From: Nocardioides kongjuensis
GTDB lineage: Bacteria; Actinomycetota; Actinomycetes; Propionibacteriales; Nocardioidaceae
Reading direction: 5' to 3'
DNA: 64,000 bases
Assembly (NCBI RefSeq): GCF_013409625.1
Contig: NZ_JACCBF010000001.1
Span: 4,591,001 to 4,655,000, forward strand
The notes under the pieces are model-generated. The model worked only from the letters and a program-made list of their open reading frames with translations. It made no database searches and had not been told where the DNA came from. Positions 52,584 to 63,869 of the stretch are shown in pieces. Numbering within the stretch: the first letter of the stretch is position 1; each line of letters starts with the position of its first letter. A program made the translations under genes and the position numbers.

Positions 52584-53264
52584 GTGACCCACCCCGCCTA
52601 CGACCTCGCCGCCCTCGACATGGCCGGCACCACCGTCGAGGGGGGCGGCCTGGTCTACCTCGCGGTCGAGCGCTCCGTCGCGGAGTCGATCGGCGGCGAC
52701 ATCCCTGCCGACGTGCTCCGGCGCTGGAAGGGCACCTCGAAGGAGGAGGCCATCGCCGGCATCCTCACCGACCTCGGCGAGGACGCCTCGGCGGCGCGGG
52801 TCGCGTCCGTCTTCGAGCTGTTCACCGCCACGATCGACGAGGCCTACCGCGAGCACCCGCCCACGCCCGTCCCCGGCGTGCTGGAGACCTTCGACGAGCT
52901 CCGCTCGGCCGGCGTGAAGGTCGCGCTGCAGACCGGCTACTCCGCTCCCGTCGCCGCCGCCATCCTCGACCAGCTCGGCTGGCGCGTCGGCGAGACCGTC
53001 GACGCGTTGGTCACCAGCGACCTGGTGCCGTTGAGCCGCCCGGCGCCGTACCTCGTCTTCCGGGCGATGGAGGCCACCCGGGCGACCGACGTACGCCGGG
53101 TGCTGACGGCCGGCGACACCCCCAACGACCTCGGCGCCGGCACCGCCGCGGGGGCGGGCTTCGTCGTCGGCGTCACCACCGGCTCGTTCGGGCGCGCTGC
53201 GCTCGAGGCCGAGCCGCACACGCACGTCTTCGACAGCATCACCGGCATCGCGTCCCTGCTGTGA
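52584..53264 (+). CDS. HAD-superfamily phosphonatase-like hydrolase
   Basis: A 226-residue HAD protein starting at GTG after GGGAGGAG. The nucleophile motif is DMAGTTVE, with the phosphonatase-like signature DxAGTT. Motif II is LQTGYS, and GDTPNDLGAG is the Mg-binding motif. In true phosphonoacetaldehyde hydrolase a cap lysine forms a Schiff base; whether the cap lysine here (KGTSKEEA) fills that role is uncertain. Annotated relatives are called phosphonatase-like hydrolases. Confidence 0.87.
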   Translation: MTHPAYDLAALDMAGTTVEGGGLVYLAVERSVAESIGGDIPADVLRRWKGTSKEEAIAGILTDLGEDASAARVASVFELFTATIDEAYREHPPTPVPGVLETFDELRSAGVKVALQTGYSAPVAAAILDQLGWRVGETVDALVTSDLVPLSRPAPYLVFRAMEATRATDVRRVLTAGDTPNDLGAGTAAGAGFVVGVTTGSFGRAALEAEPHTHVFDSITGIASLL

Positions 53265-53308
53265 CGCTGATGTGAGGCTCCGCGGCCCCATCTACTAAGG
53301 TGGTCCGC

Positions 53309-53396
53309 AACCCCCCACGTGGCGGTATCTCACCCAACTCCCCCAGGGCCGGAAGGCAGCAAGGGCAAGTGAGCTCTATCGGGTACGTGGGGGGCC
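53309..53396 (+). ncRNA. ffs: SRP RNA, small bacterial type (4.5S)
   Basis: The conserved tip GGCCGGAAGGCAGCAAGGG (53347-53365) with GGAA tetraloop is the Ffh-binding domain. The ends pair as CCCCCCACGT (53311-53320) with ACGTGGGGGG (53385-53394). The location upstream of dnaX is the usual one in actinobacteria. Exact ends are approximate. Confidence 0.93.
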
Positions 53397-53409
53397 TTCG
53401 TCTTCCCGG

Positions 53410-54477
53410 CTACGGACGACGCGCGAGGTAGAAGTAGTTGAACGGGTCGGTCCGGACCTCGCGCACGTCGACGTCGACCAGGCCGGCCTCCTCGAGCATG
53501 CGGACGGCGGTCTGCCGGCCCCACACGGTGCCGAGCCCGGCGCCGCCGTGGGCCAGGGACACGGTCATGCAGTGCATCAGGCTGAGCGTGTAGAGGTAGG
53601 TCAGCCACGGCAGGCCGAGGTTGTTCTCCACGCCGGTCTGGGCCTTGATGTCGACCATCAGGAAGGTGCCGCCGGGGCGCAGTGCGGCGGCGACGCCGGC
53701 GAGGACCCGGTCGGGGAAGGCCTGGTCGTGGATCGCGTCGAAGGCGGTCACCACGTCGTACGCCGCCTCCTCGCCGAGGGCGGCGACGTCGCGGACCTCG
53801 AAGGTCGCGTTGGCCAGGCCCCAGGCGGCGGCCTCGGCGCGAGCGGCCTCGATCGCCTCCTCGCCGAGGTCGTACCCGACGAACGTGCTGGCCGGGTAGG
53901 CGCGGGCGAGCAGGTTGACCGCGTGCCCGGAGCCGCAGCCGATGTCGGCGAGGGCGACGCCGGCGCTCAGCTGCTCGTGGAGCCCGGGAACGGTGGGGAC
54001 CACGACGTCGAGCAGGCCGGCGTCGTGCACGGCCGCGGCGTCGGCGGCCATCAGCTCGTGGAACCGGGGGAAACGGTCGTAGCCCAGCCCGCCGCCGTCG
54101 CGGAACCTCTCCCGCAGCTCCGGCTCGACCCCGGCCAGCATGGTCAGCATCTTCAGGCTGCGCGCGAGGTTCACCGGGCCGTCGGCCGGGGTGAGGCAGG
54201 CGGCGCGCTCGCGGGAGAGGGAGTAGTGGCCGGTCGCGGGGTCGTACGTCGCCACGTCGCCGGCGACGATGCCGTCCAGCCACTCGCGCAGGTAGCGCTC
54301 GTCGACGCCCGCCGCGGCGGCGAGGGTGCCGGGACCGGCAGGGCCGGTGCGAGCCAGCACCTCGAGCAGGCCGAGCTCGTCGCCGATGCCCAGGAGCAGG
54401 CCCAGGGCGGCGTCCTCACGCACCCGGACCATCCGCTTCTGGAAGGCCCTCGCCTCGTCGCGGTCCATGTCCGTCAT
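53410..54477 (-). CDS. Class I SAM-dependent methyltransferase with N-terminal winged helix
   Basis: A 355-residue protein. The N-terminus (1-110) is a dimerisation/winged-helix part (AAAGVDERYLREWLDGIVAGD). The SAM site is ADIGCGSGHAVNLLA, followed by YDLGEE and DAIHDQAFP. Mycobacteria have similar methyltransferases of unknown substrate. It converges on ffs and diverges from dnaX by 64 bp. No evidence for substrate. Confidence 0.85.
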   Translation of the reverse strand: MTDMDRDEARAFQKRMVRVREDAALGLLLGIGDELGLLEVLARTGPAGPGTLAAAAGVDERYLREWLDGIVAGDVATYDPATGHYSLSRERAACLTPADGPVNLARSLKMLTMLAGVEPELRERFRDGGGLGYDRFPRFHELMAADAAAVHDAGLLDVVVPTVPGLHEQLSAGVALADIGCGSGHAVNLLARAYPASTFVGYDLGEEAIEAARAEAAAWGLANATFEVRDVAALGEEAAYDVVTAFDAIHDQAFPDRVLAGVAAALRPGGTFLMVDIKAQTGVENNLGLPWLTYLYTLSLMHCMTVSLAHGGAGLGTVWGRQTAVRMLEEAGLVDVDVREVRTDPFNYFYLARRP

Positions 54478-54541
54478 GGCTGGTCGTCCTCTCGCTCGGG
54501 GGCGCCCGGAGGTGTCGGGGCCAGCGACTAGGGTGGCACCC

Positions 54542-56713
54542 GTGGACTCCCCGCTCGCGCTCTACCGCCGCTACCGGCCCGAGACCTTTGCGGAGGTCAT
54601 CGGGCAGGAGCACGTCACCGAGCCGCTGCGGGCTGCGCTGGCCGCCAACCGGGTCAACCACGCGTACCTCTTCTCCGGCCCCCGCGGCTGCGGCAAGACG
54701 ACGAGTGCGCGGATCCTGGCCCGGGCGCTCAACTGCGAGAAGGCGCCGATCTCCGACCCGTGCGGCGAGTGCGAGAGCTGCCGCGACCTGGCCCGCAACG
54801 GTCCGGGCTCGATCGACGTGATCGAGATCGACGCGGCCTCCCACGGCGGCGTCGACGACGCGCGCGACCTGCGCGAGAAGGCGTTCTTCGCGCCGGTCAA
54901 GAGCCGCTACAAGGTCTACATCATCGACGAGGCCCACATGGTCACGACGCAGGGCTTCAACGCCCTGCTCAAGCTGGTCGAGGAGCCGCCGCCCCACCTG
55001 CGGTTCATCTTCGCCACGACCGAGCCCGAGAAGGTCATCCCGACCATCCGCTCGCGCACCCACCACTACCCGTTCCGGCTGATCCCGCCGCGGCTGCTGA
55101 CGTCGTACCTCACCGAGCTGTGCGAGCGCGAGGGCGTCTCCATCGAGCCGGCCGCGCTGCCGCTCGTGGTGCGGGCCGGCGCGGGCTCCGCGCGCGACAC
55201 CCTCTCCGTGCTCGACCAGCTGCTCGGCGGTGCCGGGCCGCAGGGCGTCACCTACGACCTCGCCAGCGGGCTGCTCGGCTACACCCCCGACACCCTGCTC
55301 GACGACGTCGTCTCCGCGTTCGCGGCCGGCGACGGCTCGGCCGTGTTCGGCGTGGTCGACAAGGTGATCGAGACCGGGCAGGACCCGCGCCGGTTCACCG
55401 AGGACCTGCTGCGCCGGCTGCGTGACCTCGTCATCATCTCCGCCGTCCCCGACGCCGCCGCGTCCGGCCTGCTCGACCTGTCCGGCGACCAGGCCGACCG
55501 CCTCGTCGCCCAGGCGGCCGCCTTCGGCCGGGCCGAGCTGACCCGCGCCGCGGACCTGGTCGCCGCCGGCCTCACCGACATGCGCGGCGCCACCGCGCCC
55601 CGCCTGCTGCTCGAGCTGATCTGCGCCCGGATCCTGCTCCCCGCCGCCGACCACACGACCGAGGGGGTGCTCGCCCGTCTGGACCGGCTGGAGCGCCGCG
55701 CCTCGATCAGCGGTACGACGTCCGCCGAGTCCGCCCCGGCCCCGGCCCCGGCCGCGGTGCCCGCCCAGGACCGGCCCGGGCCCTCCCGGCACGACCGCGC
55801 GGCTCCCGAGCGGGCGGAGGTGCCGCCGGCCGTGGCTCCCGCACCCGTGGCTCCCGTGCCTGTGGCCGCGCCCACCCCGGAGCGCGCTCCCGAGCCGGTC
55901 CGGGCGCCCGAGCCGGTGCCCGAGCCGGCGCCGGTCGCGGCCGCGCCGCAGCCCCCCGCTCCCGCTGCCCCTGCTCCCGTCGCTGCAGCCGAGCCGGCCG
56001 GTGGCGGCAGCGGCCTCACCCTGGTCGACGTCCGCCGGCTGTGGCCCTCGGTCATCGACCGGGTCAGGAGCGTCAAGCGGGTCACCTGGATCCACCTCAC
56101 CCAGAACTCCCAGGTCGTCGGGTTCAACGGCAAGGTGCTCAGCCTGGGCTTCCAGTCCGACGGACCGCGGCGCTCCTTCGAGGCCGGTGGCCACGCCGAG
56201 ATCGTCCAGCAGGCGGTGATCGACGAGATCGGCGCCGACGTCCGGATCGAGGCGATCGTCGACCCGGCCGCCGACCCCAACGCCCGCGTCCCGGAGCCGG
56301 CCGCGCCCGCTGCCCCGGCGCCGCCCGCCGCGGCCCCTGCTGCCGACGCCGGCGGCTGGCCCGAGGTCACCGCGCCACCGGGGGCGAGCGCAGCGCCCGT
56401 CGCGCCGGCGCCCGTCCAGGACACCGCGCCCGCAGCCCGGCCCGCGCCGCAGGACGACCCGCCGCCGTGGGCCACCGAGCCGCCGCCGGCGGACGGGCCG
56501 CCTGAGCCGGAGCCCGACCACGAGCCGAGCGCCCGCCGGCAGATGATCGCCGACATCCAGGCGCGGGCCGACGCTGCTGCCGACGCGCCGCCGGAGGACC
56601 CCGACGCCGCCGTCGACTTCAACGACCAGGAGGTCGACGCCGAGTCCAGCGCCGAGCTCCTGGCCCGCGAGCTGGGCGCCCAGCTGATCGAGGAGATGCC
56701 GCGCGGCGAGTGA
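54542..56713 (+). CDS. dnaX: DNA polymerase III subunit gamma/tau
   Basis: A 723-residue clamp-loader subunit starting at GTG (VDSPLALYRRYRPETF). Walker A GPRGCGKTT (46-54), zinc cysteines (CEKAP, CGECESC), DEAHM Walker B and the arginine SRT sensor region are present. After about residue 390 comes a long Pro/Ala-rich linker, then the tau C-terminal domain (DVRRLWPSVIDRVRSVKRVTW). No slippery frameshift site is evident, so only tau is expected. It loads the sliding clamp and links the polymerases. Confidence 0.95.
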   Translation: MDSPLALYRRYRPETFAEVIGQEHVTEPLRAALAANRVNHAYLFSGPRGCGKTTSARILARALNCEKAPISDPCGECESCRDLARNGPGSIDVIEIDAASHGGVDDARDLREKAFFAPVKSRYKVYIIDEAHMVTTQGFNALLKLVEEPPPHLRFIFATTEPEKVIPTIRSRTHHYPFRLIPPRLLTSYLTELCEREGVSIEPAALPLVVRAGAGSARDTLSVLDQLLGGAGPQGVTYDLASGLLGYTPDTLLDDVVSAFAAGDGSAVFGVVDKVIETGQDPRRFTEDLLRRLRDLVIISAVPDAAASGLLDLSGDQADRLVAQAAAFGRAELTRAADLVAAGLTDMRGATAPRLLLELICARILLPAADHTTEGVLARLDRLERRASISGTTSAESAPAPAPAAVPAQDRPGPSRHDRAAPERAEVPPAVAPAPVAPVPVAAPTPERAPEPVRAPEPVPEPAPVAAAPQPPAPAAPAPVAAAEPAGGGSGLTLVDVRRLWPSVIDRVRSVKRVTWIHLTQNSQVVGFNGKVLSLGFQSDGPRRSFEAGGHAEIVQQAVIDEIGADVRIEAIVDPAADPNARVPEPAAPAAPAPPAAAPAADAGGWPEVTAPPGASAAPVAPAPVQDTAPAARPAPQDDPPPWATEPPPADGPPEPEPDHEPSARRQMIADIQARADAAADAPPEDPDAAVDFNDQEVDAESSAELLARELGAQLIEEMPRGE

Positions 56714-56770
56714 CCCGCCCGGCCCTCGACGTACCCACCACCTTTCGCACAGACACGGAGAAGAGTCCCC

Positions 56771-57166
56771 ATGAGCCAGAACCCCTTCGACGCCCTCGCC
56801 GGTGGCGGCGGCCTCGGCGGCCTCGACCTGGGCGCCCTGCTCCAGCAGGCCCAGCAGATGCAGGACCAGCTCCAGGACGCCCAGCAGCGCCTCGCCGAGA
56901 CCACCGTCGACGGGACCGTCGCCGGCGGTGCCGTCACCGTGACGGTCACCGGGGCCGGCGAGCTGACCGCCGTGCAGATCAAGCCCGAGGCGCTCGACGG
57001 CACCGACGCCGAGGCCCTCGCCGACCTCGGCGACCTGGTCGTCGCGGCCTTCCGTGACGCCCGCACCAAGGTCGACGAGCTCGCCGAGCAGACCCTCGGC
57101 CCGCTGGCCGGCGGGATGCCGGACCTGGGCGGCGGACTCCCGTCGCCCGGCCAGCTCGGCTTCTGA
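56771..57166 (+). CDS. YbaB/EbfC nucleoid-associated protein
   Basis: A 131-residue protein, with the typical QQAQQMQDQLQDAQQRLAETTVDGT helix, and strands AVTVTVTGAGELTAVQIKP. The N-terminal and C-terminal Gly/Pro tails are longer than in E. coli YbaB. These dimers bind DNA with tweezers-like helices. Usual place between dnaX and recR. Confidence 0.93.
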   Translation: MSQNPFDALAGGGGLGGLDLGALLQQAQQMQDQLQDAQQRLAETTVDGTVAGGAVTVTVTGAGELTAVQIKPEALDGTDAEALADLGDLVVAAFRDARTKVDELAEQTLGPLAGGMPDLGGGLPSPGQLGF

Positions 57167-57181
57167 GCGAGGGCAGCACCC

Positions 57182-57778
57182 TTGTACGAAGGCGTCGTCC
57201 AGGACCTCATCGACGAGCTCGGGCGGTTGCCCGGGGTCGGTCCGAAGAGCGCCCAGCGGATCGCGTTCCACCTGCTGCAGTCCGACCCGGCCGACGTACG
57301 CCGCCTCGCGGAGGTCCTGATCGAGGTCAAGGACAAGGTGAAGTTCTGCTCGGTCTGCTTCAACGTGGCCGAGGACGACCAGTGCCGGATCTGCCGCGAC
57401 CCGCGCCGCGACCCGACGGTCCTGTGCGTGGTCGAGGAGTACAAGGACGTCGTCGCGATCGAGCGGACCCGTGAGTTCCGCGGCCGCTACCACGTCCTGG
57501 GCGGCGCGATCTCGCCCATCGACGGCATCGGACCCGAGCAGCTCCACATCCGCGAGCTGCTCACCCGCCTCGGTGACGGCACCGTCGTCGAGGTGATCCT
57601 CGCCACCGACCCGAACCTCGAGGGCGAGGCCACAGCGACGTACCTCACGCGCATGCTCGGCCCCCTGGGGTTGCGCGTCACGCGTTTGGCAAGTGGACTT
57701 CCGGTGGGAGGAGACCTGGAGTACGCCGACGAGGTCACCCTGGGTCGGGCATTCGTGGGAAGGCAGGCAGCGACATGA
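57182..57778 (+). CDS. recR: Recombination protein RecR
   Basis: A 198-residue protein starting at TTG ([20 protein letters not shown]). Helix-hairpin-helix [17 protein letters not shown], Cys4 zinc finger (CSVC ... CRIC), and Toprim VVEEYKD motif are present. Works with RecF/RecO in gap repair. It overlaps the next gene by 4 bp. Confidence 0.96.
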   Translation: MYEGVVQDLIDELGRLPGVGPKSAQRIAFHLLQSDPADVRRLAEVLIEVKDKVKFCSVCFNVAEDDQCRICRDPRRDPTVLCVVEEYKDVVAIERTREFRGRYHVLGGAISPIDGIGPEQLHIRELLTRLGDGTVVEVILATDPNLEGEATATYLTRMLGPLGLRVTRLASGLPVGGDLEYADEVTLGRAFVGRQAAT

Positions 57779-58434
57779 ACGGGAACATGAGCGACGACAG
57801 CACCACCACCGAGCAGCTCCCCGGCCTCGCGGCGCTGGAGGCGCTGATCGCGGTCGAGACCGAGACCGTGCGCTTCGCCGACGACATCGCGGCGTCCGTG
57901 CGCTCCTTCCTCGACGGCCTGCGGGTCGTCGCGGCGCAGGCCAGCGGCGGCCAGGCCGTCTCCCTGCTGCTGCTCCAGATCAGCCAGATCGCCCTCACCG
58001 GCGCCCGGCTGGGCGTGCACCGCGACTTCGCGCCGCGCGACGAGTACCAGCCCGACGACGGGCCGGACCCCGACGACATCGACGAGCTGCGCCTGCAGCT
58101 GGCGAACCTGCTCGGCCAGCTCGACACCTACAGCTACGTCTTCGACCCCTACGCCCCCGAGGTGGTCGAGGGCCTGCTCTCCGACGACCTCACCAGCATC
58201 GCGGCCGACCTCGCCGTCGGCGTGCGCCACTACGAGGCCGGCGACGTGGAGGAGGCGCTGTGGTGGTGGCAGTTCTCCTACGTCTCCTCGTGGGGGGCGC
58301 TGGCCGGGTCGGCGATGAAGGCGCTGCTCTCCGTGGTCGCCCACGACCGGCTCGACGTCGATCTCGACACCACCCAGGAGCTCGCGCTCGTCGAGGCGGC
58401 GTCCGCTGTGCTGGACAGCGCGGAAAACGGCTAG
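57775..58434 (+). CDS. DUF5063 domain-containing protein
   Basis: A 219-residue acidic helical protein ([26 protein letters not shown], and [19 protein letters not shown]). The family is found next to recR in actinobacteria; its function is unknown. Translation is coupled with recR by a 4-bp overlap. Start ATG 57775; a second Met five codons later could also serve. Confidence 0.86.
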   Translation: MNGNMSDDSTTTEQLPGLAALEALIAVETETVRFADDIAASVRSFLDGLRVVAAQASGGQAVSLLLLQISQIALTGARLGVHRDFAPRDEYQPDDGPDPDDIDELRLQLANLLGQLDTYSYVFDPYAPEVVEGLLSDDLTSIAADLAVGVRHYEAGDVEEALWWWQFSYVSSWGALAGSAMKALLSVVAHDRLDVDLDTTQELALVEAASAVLDSAENG

Positions 58435-58513
58435 CCCGCTCTCGTAGAATCGGGGGCGGCCCCGTCGTCGTGGCCTGCCCTTCCCCCGAGACCACCGCCA
58501 GGAGTGAGCCCCC

Positions 58514-60838
<2,325 letters not shown>

Positions 60839-60867
60839 CCCGGCCCCAGTTGGCCGCAGAATTGCGC

Positions 60868-60914
60868 CGACCCGGCAGAAGATGACCCCGCTGAGGTGAT
60901 CTTCTGCCGGGTCG
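60868..60914. repeat. Palindromic repeat, second copy of the GACCCGGCAGAA type
   Basis: CGACCCGGCAGAAGAT (60868-60883) and its exact complement (60899-60914) form a hairpin 30 bp after the asd stop. The first 13 bp of the arm (CGACCCGGCAGAA) match the palindrome at 8493-8539. It may end asd transcription. Confidence 0.85.
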
Positions 60915-60936
60915 TCGGCGTTGCGGGCTGATGGTA

Positions 60937-61091
60937 CTGTAACACGTGGTTCGCCGCTGTCGGGGGCGCGTGTCCGCTGTAACACGTGGTTCGCTGCACT
61001 ACCCGACCCAAGACCCCGCGAAAGGGGGTCTGCACGGGCCCCGAACAGGGGACACGTGGCGGGTAGAGCGGCGAACCACGTGTTACAGCGG
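60937..61091. repeat. Structured element with three CACGTG-containing repeats
   Basis: A 22-bp unit at 60937-60958 recurs 40 bp later as part of a 31-bp unit at 60974-61004, and again inverted at 61061-61091 (29 of 31 bases match). Each holds AACACGTGGTTCG. The central 56 bp contain another hairpin (GACCCC-GCGAAA-GGGGTC type) and a fourth CACGTG at 61053-61058. Folding would give a long cruciform or RNA hairpin. No reading frame is credible here. Confidence 0.85.
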
Positions 61092-61114
61092 CCAGGGGCC
61101 GTGGCGGGGCAGCG

Positions 61115-62101
61115 CTACTCGTCGGCAGGGTCGACGAAGGTCTTGGTGACCCAGACCGAGGCGAGGTAGGCGCCGATGCTGAGGATCGGCACGATGATCA
61201 GCGTCGACCAGTGGTCGAGCAGGTCGATGAGGAACAGCAGCGCCACCACGGCGACCAGGCCGACGGCCAGGAAGCTGCTGCTGCCCGGGTCGGGGATCGC
61301 GAACGCCTTGAGCAGCTGGGCGCCCAGCAGGACGCACAGCGCGAACGTGGCGACCAGCAGCAGGAACCCCGGACCGCCACCGCACGAGGACGTCCCGCGG
61401 ACGGCCTCGCAGCCGCGCAGGGACAGCCAGGTCAGCACGACCATCGCCGCGCCCACCACGAGCCCGGTGAGGGCCGCGGCGCGGTAGACGGTCAGCAGCG
61501 GGCCGCCGTCGCCAAGGGCGGCGATCTCGGCGTCCTCCAGGGCCGCGGTGCTCACCGGCTCGGGCTCGACGTCCACGACGACCGGCTCGGGCCGGACAAC
61601 GGGCTTCGGTGCGGGCTTGGGGACCGGCTTCGGAGCGGGCGTAGGGGCCGTGACGACGGGCGCGGGCTCCGGCTCGGGCTCCGGTTCCGGCTCCGGTTCC
61701 GGTTCCGCGACGACGGTCGGCTCGGGCTCCGGCTCAGTGGCCTCATCGGCAGGCTCGGGCTCGACGACCTCGGGCAGGACCGCGGTCGGCTCGGGCACGG
61801 GGTCCGGCTCGACGGCAGGCTCGGGCTCCACGACCTGGGCGACGGGCTCGGCGGCGGGCTCGGGCTCCACGACCTGGGCGACGGGCTCGGCGGCGGGCTC
61901 GGGCTCCACGACCTCGGCGACGGGCTCGGCGACGCGCTCCGGCTCCGGGACCGGACGGGCAGCAGGACGGGCAGCAGGACGGGCAGGCGGAGCGGCTTCC
62001 GCCGGGGCGGGCGCGGCGGCCGACTCGGCGGACTTCTTCTTCCGCCCGAACAGCTTGGGCGGCTCCAAGCTGAGCTTCAGCTTGTCCTGCTCGTCTGACA
62101 T
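61115..62101 (-). CDS. Membrane protein with Pro/Glu-rich repeat tail
   Basis: A 328-residue protein, starting at [18 protein letters not shown]. Residues 20-200 are rich in Pro, Glu, Ala with three copies of the 13-residue AEPVAxVVEPEPA and many PEPEPE runs. The C-terminal 125 residues hold four membrane segments (from [19 protein letters not shown] to [13 protein letters not shown]). The charged tail is most likely cytosolic. Function unknown. The nearest neighbours on the strand are tRNA-Pro and a metallophosphoesterase. Confidence 0.75.
   Translation of the reverse strand: MSDEQDKLKLSLEPPKLFGRKKKSAESAAAPAPAEAAPPARPAARPAARPVPEPERVAEPVAEVVEPEPAAEPVAQVVEPEPAAEPVAQVVEPEPAVEPDPVPEPTAVLPEVVEPEPADEATEPEPEPTVVAEPEPEPEPEPEPEPAPVVTAPTPAPKPVPKPAPKPVVRPEPVVVDVEPEPVSTAALEDAEIAALGDGGPLLTVYRAAALTGLVVGAAMVVLTWLSLRGCEAVRGTSSCGGGPGFLLLVATFALCVLLGAQLLKAFAIPDPGSSSFLAVGLVAVVALLFLIDLLDHWSTLIIVPILSIGAYLASVWVTKTFVDPADE
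61818..61934. repeat. Tandem 39-bp repeat, three copies, inside the Pro/Glu-rich gene
   Basis: Copies begin at 61818, 61857 and 61896 and are nearly identical; the last has changes in the middle. They code for the AEPVAxVVEPEPA units and may vary in number between strains. Confidence 0.8.
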
Positions 62102-62237
62102 GGCATGCAGTGTGTCACGAACGCACAGGTGATCGACGGGTGGCCGCAGGGCGACACGGCGACGCGCGCACGGTAAAGAATCCGGCGAAAACGTCGCGGG
62201 GGCGGACCCGGTCTCGCCGGATCCGCCCCTCACGCTG

Positions 62238-62311
62238 TCGGGCTGACAGGATTTGAACCTGCGGCCTCCTCGTCCCGAACGAGGCGCGCTACCAAACTGC
62301 GCCACAGCCCG
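62238..62311 (-). tRNA. tRNA-Pro (anticodon CGG)
   Basis: The acceptor CGGGCTG/CAGCCCG, D-arm, anticodon loop TTCGGGA and T-arm GGTTCAAATC are all present. CCA is not encoded. Confidence 0.96.
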
Positions 62312-62318
62312 CCGATCA

Positions 62319-62337
62319 TGGGCTTCGCAGAAGCCCA
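62319..62337 (-). terminator. Hairpin between metallophosphoesterase gene and tRNA-Pro
   Basis: TGGGCTTC-GCA-GAAGCCCA forms a perfect 8-bp stem. It is 67 bp after the metallophosphoesterase stop and 8 bp before the mature 5' end of tRNA-Pro. It could end the first transcript or mark a processing site. Confidence 0.5.
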
Positions 62338-62403
62338 CTCACAAGCACGGGAGCATAGCGGAGCAAGGGCCCGGACCTGCAATCGGGATACCCCCGCCGG
62401 GGA

Positions 62404-63333
62404 TCACCGCGGCTGGAGCGTGAGCAGCGTGGCCTCGGGACGGCAGGCGATCCGGACCCGGGTGTACGGGTTGGTGCCGAGGCCGGCCGACACGTGCAGC
62501 CAGGCCGAGCCCGGGTCGCCGGGGCGGGAGTCGGCGGGGTGGCGGTGCAGGCCGCGAGCGCGGGCCGGCTCGAGGTCGCAGTTGGTGGCGTACGCGCGCG
62601 AGCCGCCCGGCCACGGCAGCCGGACCTGGCCGCCGTGGGTATGGCCGGCGACGATGGCGTCGTACCCGTCGGCGGCGAACTGGTCCAGCACCCGCAGGTA
62701 CGGCGCGTGCGCGACCGCGAGCCGCAGGTCGGCCGTGGCGTCGGCGGGGCCGGCGACGGCGGCGAGGTCGTCGTACTCGAGGTGCGGGTCGTCGACGCCG
62801 GCGAAGGCCAGCACCGCCTCGCCGACCTTGACCTGCTCGCGGCGGTTGGTGAGGTCGACCCAGCCAGCACCGGTGAGGCCGGCGCTGAGGTCGCGCCACG
62901 GCAGCTGCGGGACGTGGGTGTGGCGGGTGCCGTCGTCCGGCAGCAGGTAGCCGATCGGGTTGCGGAAGCCGGGCTCGAAGTAGTCGTTGGAGCCGTGCAC
63001 GAACACACCCGGGCGCTCGAGCAGCCCGCCGAGGCTGTCGAGCACGGCGGGCACGGAGTCGCGGTGGGCCAGGTTGTCGCCGGTGTCGATGACCAGGTCG
63101 GGCTCGAGCCGCGCGAGCCCGCGCAGCCACTCCTGCTTGCGGGTCTGGCCGGGGGTCATGTGGAGGTCGCTGAGGTGCAGCACCCGCACCGGCCGCATCC
63201 CGGCGGGCAGCACCCGCAGGTCGAGCCGGCGCAGCGTGTACTGACGGGCCTCCCAGGCGGCGTACGACGTCACCGCCGCCCCGAGGCCCGCCCCGACGCC
63301 GGCGCTCCGCAGCAGCGCACTCCCGAATCCCAT
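62404..63333 (-). CDS. Metallophosphoesterase, membrane-attached (YaeI-like)
   Basis: A 309-residue protein; the start at MGFGSALLRSAG leaves a hydrophobic N-terminus (1-30) as signal or anchor. Metal motifs are HLSDLHMT, DTGDN, GSNDY (in place of GNHD), and HAPYLRV plus AGHTHGGQ. The GSNDY variant is common in this actinobacterial group. The family includes UDP-diacylglucosamine hydrolase relatives, but substrate is unknown. It follows the penicillin-binding protein gene in many actinobacteria, as here, with the YqeY gene between. Confidence 0.9.
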   Translation of the reverse strand: MGFGSALLRSAGVGAGLGAAVTSYAAWEARQYTLRRLDLRVLPAGMRPVRVLHLSDLHMTPGQTRKQEWLRGLARLEPDLVIDTGDNLAHRDSVPAVLDSLGGLLERPGVFVHGSNDYFEPGFRNPIGYLLPDDGTRHTHVPQLPWRDLSAGLTGAGWVDLTNRREQVKVGEAVLAFAGVDDPHLEYDDLAAVAGPADATADLRLAVAHAPYLRVLDQFAADGYDAIVAGHTHGGQVRLPWPGGSRAYATNCDLEPARARGLHRHPADSRPGDPGSAWLHVSAGLGTNPYTRVRIACRPEATLLTLQPR

Positions 63334-63369
63334 TCGTCCAGTCTCGCCCACGGCGGGCAGAATCAAGGC

Positions 63370-63828
63370 ATGAGCACCCTCAAGGACCAGCTGCGCACCG
63401 ACCTCACGACCGCCATGAAGGCCCGCGACGAGGTCCGGTCGTCGACGCTGCGGATGATCCTCACCGCCGTGACCAACGCCGAGGTCGCCGGAAAGGTCGC
63501 CAAGGAGCTCACCGACGACGAGGTCCTCACCGTGCTCGCGGCCGAGGCCAAGAAGCGCCGCGAGGCCGCGGTTGCGTTCGAGGAGGGCGAGCGCCCCGAG
63601 AGCGCTGCCAAGGAGCGTGCCGAGGCCGCGGTCATCCAGGACTACCTGCCCGAGCAGCTCGGCCCCGAGGAGATCGCCGCGATCGTCACCGCCGCCGTCG
63701 AGCAGGCCGGTGCTGCGGGCGCCGGGCCCAAGGCCATGGGCCAGGTGATGGGCATCGTGCAGCCGCAGGTCAAGGGTCGCGCCGACGGCGCTGCCGTCGC
63801 CGCGGAGGTACGCCGCCAGCTCGGCTGA
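63370..63828 (+). CDS. GatB/YqeY domain-containing protein
   Basis: A 152-residue protein: MSTLKDQLRTDLTTAMKARD start, LTDDEVLTVLAAEAKKRREA, and AVIQDYLPEQL with the GPKAMGQVMG motif. The domain resembles the tail of GatB that binds tRNA, but free-standing members have no confirmed role. It is divergent from the metallophosphoesterase with 36 bp between starts. Confidence 0.93.
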   Translation: MSTLKDQLRTDLTTAMKARDEVRSSTLRMILTAVTNAEVAGKVAKELTDDEVLTVLAAEAKKRREAAVAFEEGERPESAAKERAEAAVIQDYLPEQLGPEEIAAIVTAAVEQAGAAGAGPKAMGQVMGIVQPQVKGRADGAAVAAEVRRQLG

Positions 63829-63838
63829 CGCGTGCGGC

Positions 63839-63869
63839 GGAACGGTCGGGGGTCAGCCCCGGCCGTTCC
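63839..63869. terminator. Terminator between yqeY-type and penicillin-binding protein genes
   Basis: GGAACGG-TC-GGGG pairs with CCCC-GG-CCGTTCC. It lies between two convergent gene ends and overlaps the last codons of the minus-strand gene. Confidence 0.7.

Noticed and set aside
54542..56713. Programmed frameshift in dnaX producing gamma
   Set aside because: No A-rich slippery heptamer is visible; none is expected in this group.
54416..57547. Long minus-strand frames opposite dnaX, ybaB and recR
   Set aside because: The plus-strand genes are unambiguous; the other frames are shadows caused by biased third positions.
60937..61091. CRISPR array
   Set aside because: Only two direct copies and one inverted copy, with unequal spacing and no cas genes nearby. 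The inverted arrangement is not that of CRISPR.
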